DNA of 64,000 nt from Atopobiaceae bacterium. Lineage in GTDB: Bacteria > Actinomycetota > Coriobacteriia > Coriobacteriales > Atopobiaceae. A program made the translations under genes and the position numbers. The stretch covers positions 372,001-436,000 of the forward strand of contig JALCUE010000001.1 in assembly GCA_022655215.1 (NCBI GenBank), read 5' to 3'. The notes below the pieces were generated by a model. The model did not search any database. It was not told where the DNA came from and saw only the letters and a program-made list of their open reading frames with translations. Numbering within the stretch: position 1 is the stretch's first letter; every line of letters begins with the position of its first letter. Of the stretch, positions 63,617 through 64,000 are shown piece after piece.

Positions 63617-64000
63617 TCAGCCCTGCTGCTTCCTGCTGACGCGCTTGGGGGAGCGCGAGCGGCGCGAGGTCTTGGTGCGGAACTGCTGGGAGAGCACGGA
63701 TATGTTGCCGTCCACCTCGAGGACGGCGTAGTCGACCTGGCCCTCGTCCTCCACACCGTGCTCGCGCAGCGCCTCCATCAGCTCGTCATGGCTGATGAGC
63801 GCCCGCCGCATGTTGCGCTGCTGCTCCTGGCCCTTCTGGATGAGGATGATGGGTTCCCCCTGGAGGAACCTGCTGAACCAAGGGATGCGGTAGAGGCACT
63901 TCTTGAAGAGGCCGTCCATCACGAACAGCGTCGCCGCCGCGACCAGGCCACCCGCGAGCGAGGTGTCCGAGCCCACCATCGCGTTCTGAACGGCGTTCGA
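63617..64000 (-). CDS. DUF421/YetF-family membrane protein (N-terminus outside the window)
   Basis: C-terminal part of a DUF421 protein; the frame stays open to the window end, reading NAVQNAMVGSDTSLAGG, the family's conserved membrane segment. Then come LQGEPIILIQKGQEQQ and the cytoplasmic domain ALISHDELMEALREHGV...YAVLEVDGNISVL. A Lys/Arg/Ser-rich tail ends the protein. The start codon and first helices lie beyond base 64000. Function of the family is unknown (YetF/YkjA type). Confidence 0.88.
   Translation of the reverse strand, partial: SNAVQNAMVGSDTSLAGGLVAAATLFVMDGLFKKCLYRIPWFSRFLQGEPIILIQKGQEQQRNMRRALISHDELMEALREHGVEDEGQVDYAVLEVDGNISVLSQQFRTKTSRRSRSPKRVSRKQQG

Overview
The window is high-GC (mostly mid-60s percent by eye), densely coding bacterial chromosome. 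The gene content suggests a Gram-positive actinobacterium of the class Coriobacteriia (Olsenella/Collinsella/Atopobium-like), probably an anaerobic host-associated fermenter. The grounds are a PTS-based sugar economy, a bifunctional AdhE, a GGGtGRT/NifU-like pair, GTG/TTG starts with strong GGAGG sites, and a large surface protein with an LPXTG-like sorting signal. This placement is an inference from content; no rRNA gene is present.

Region by region. 1-9.9 kb is a plant-glycan locus: a 5'-truncated GH31 alpha-xylosidase, a GH1 phospho-beta-glucosidase-like enzyme and a cellobiose-type PTS EIIC, then tRNA-Leu(UAG). A ROK repressor diverges from xylulokinase, a DUF4867 protein and an L-fucose-isomerase-like protein. 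No classical XylA is present, so this set looks like a xylose pathway with a substituted isomerase. 10-15 kb carries tig-clpP-clpX and a secreted coiled-coil cell-wall hydrolase. 15-20 kb is valS-folC-5-FCL. 20.1-21.7 kb holds a putative nuclease-like gene followed by an unusual array of five copies of one repeat in both orientations. 21.7-29.5 kb carries a zinc-ribbon membrane protein, thrS without a TGS domain, a degenerate PLP-fold protein, adhE, an APH-type kinase and a lipoprotein.

29.5-34.1 kb has thyA-folA, a low-complexity membrane protein with in-frame 30-bp repeats, a C69 dipeptidase and a Nudix hydrolase. 34.2-37.7 kb is a lower-GC restriction island: a C5-cytosine methyltransferase, a Sau3AI/MutH-like endonuclease and a divergent Vsr. 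37.9-43.1 kb is one 1757-residue surface adhesin. 43.4-52.2 kb carries a phosphoesterase, a hypoxanthine-DNA glycosylase, a MATE pump, an SGNH-GNAT fusion, an SPFH/ribbon-helix-helix operon and uvrB with a LexA-like box.

52.4-54.1 kb has a GatA/GatB-type PTS pair without EIIC, and a hemolysin III protein. 54.1-59.9 kb has two flavoproteins and Mrp, divergent from the NifU-like/GGGtGRT pair. 60.1-62.1 kb has YhcH-type and DUF4867 cupins and an SDR. 62.3-64 kb has a deletion relic of a solute-binding protein, an intact homologue behind two operator-like palindromes, and a DUF421 protein cut by the window end.

The most interesting unexplained elements are the 21.2-kb repeat array with its neighbouring nuclease-like gene, the NifU-like/GGGtGRT pair, and the two DUF4867 copies in sugar loci.
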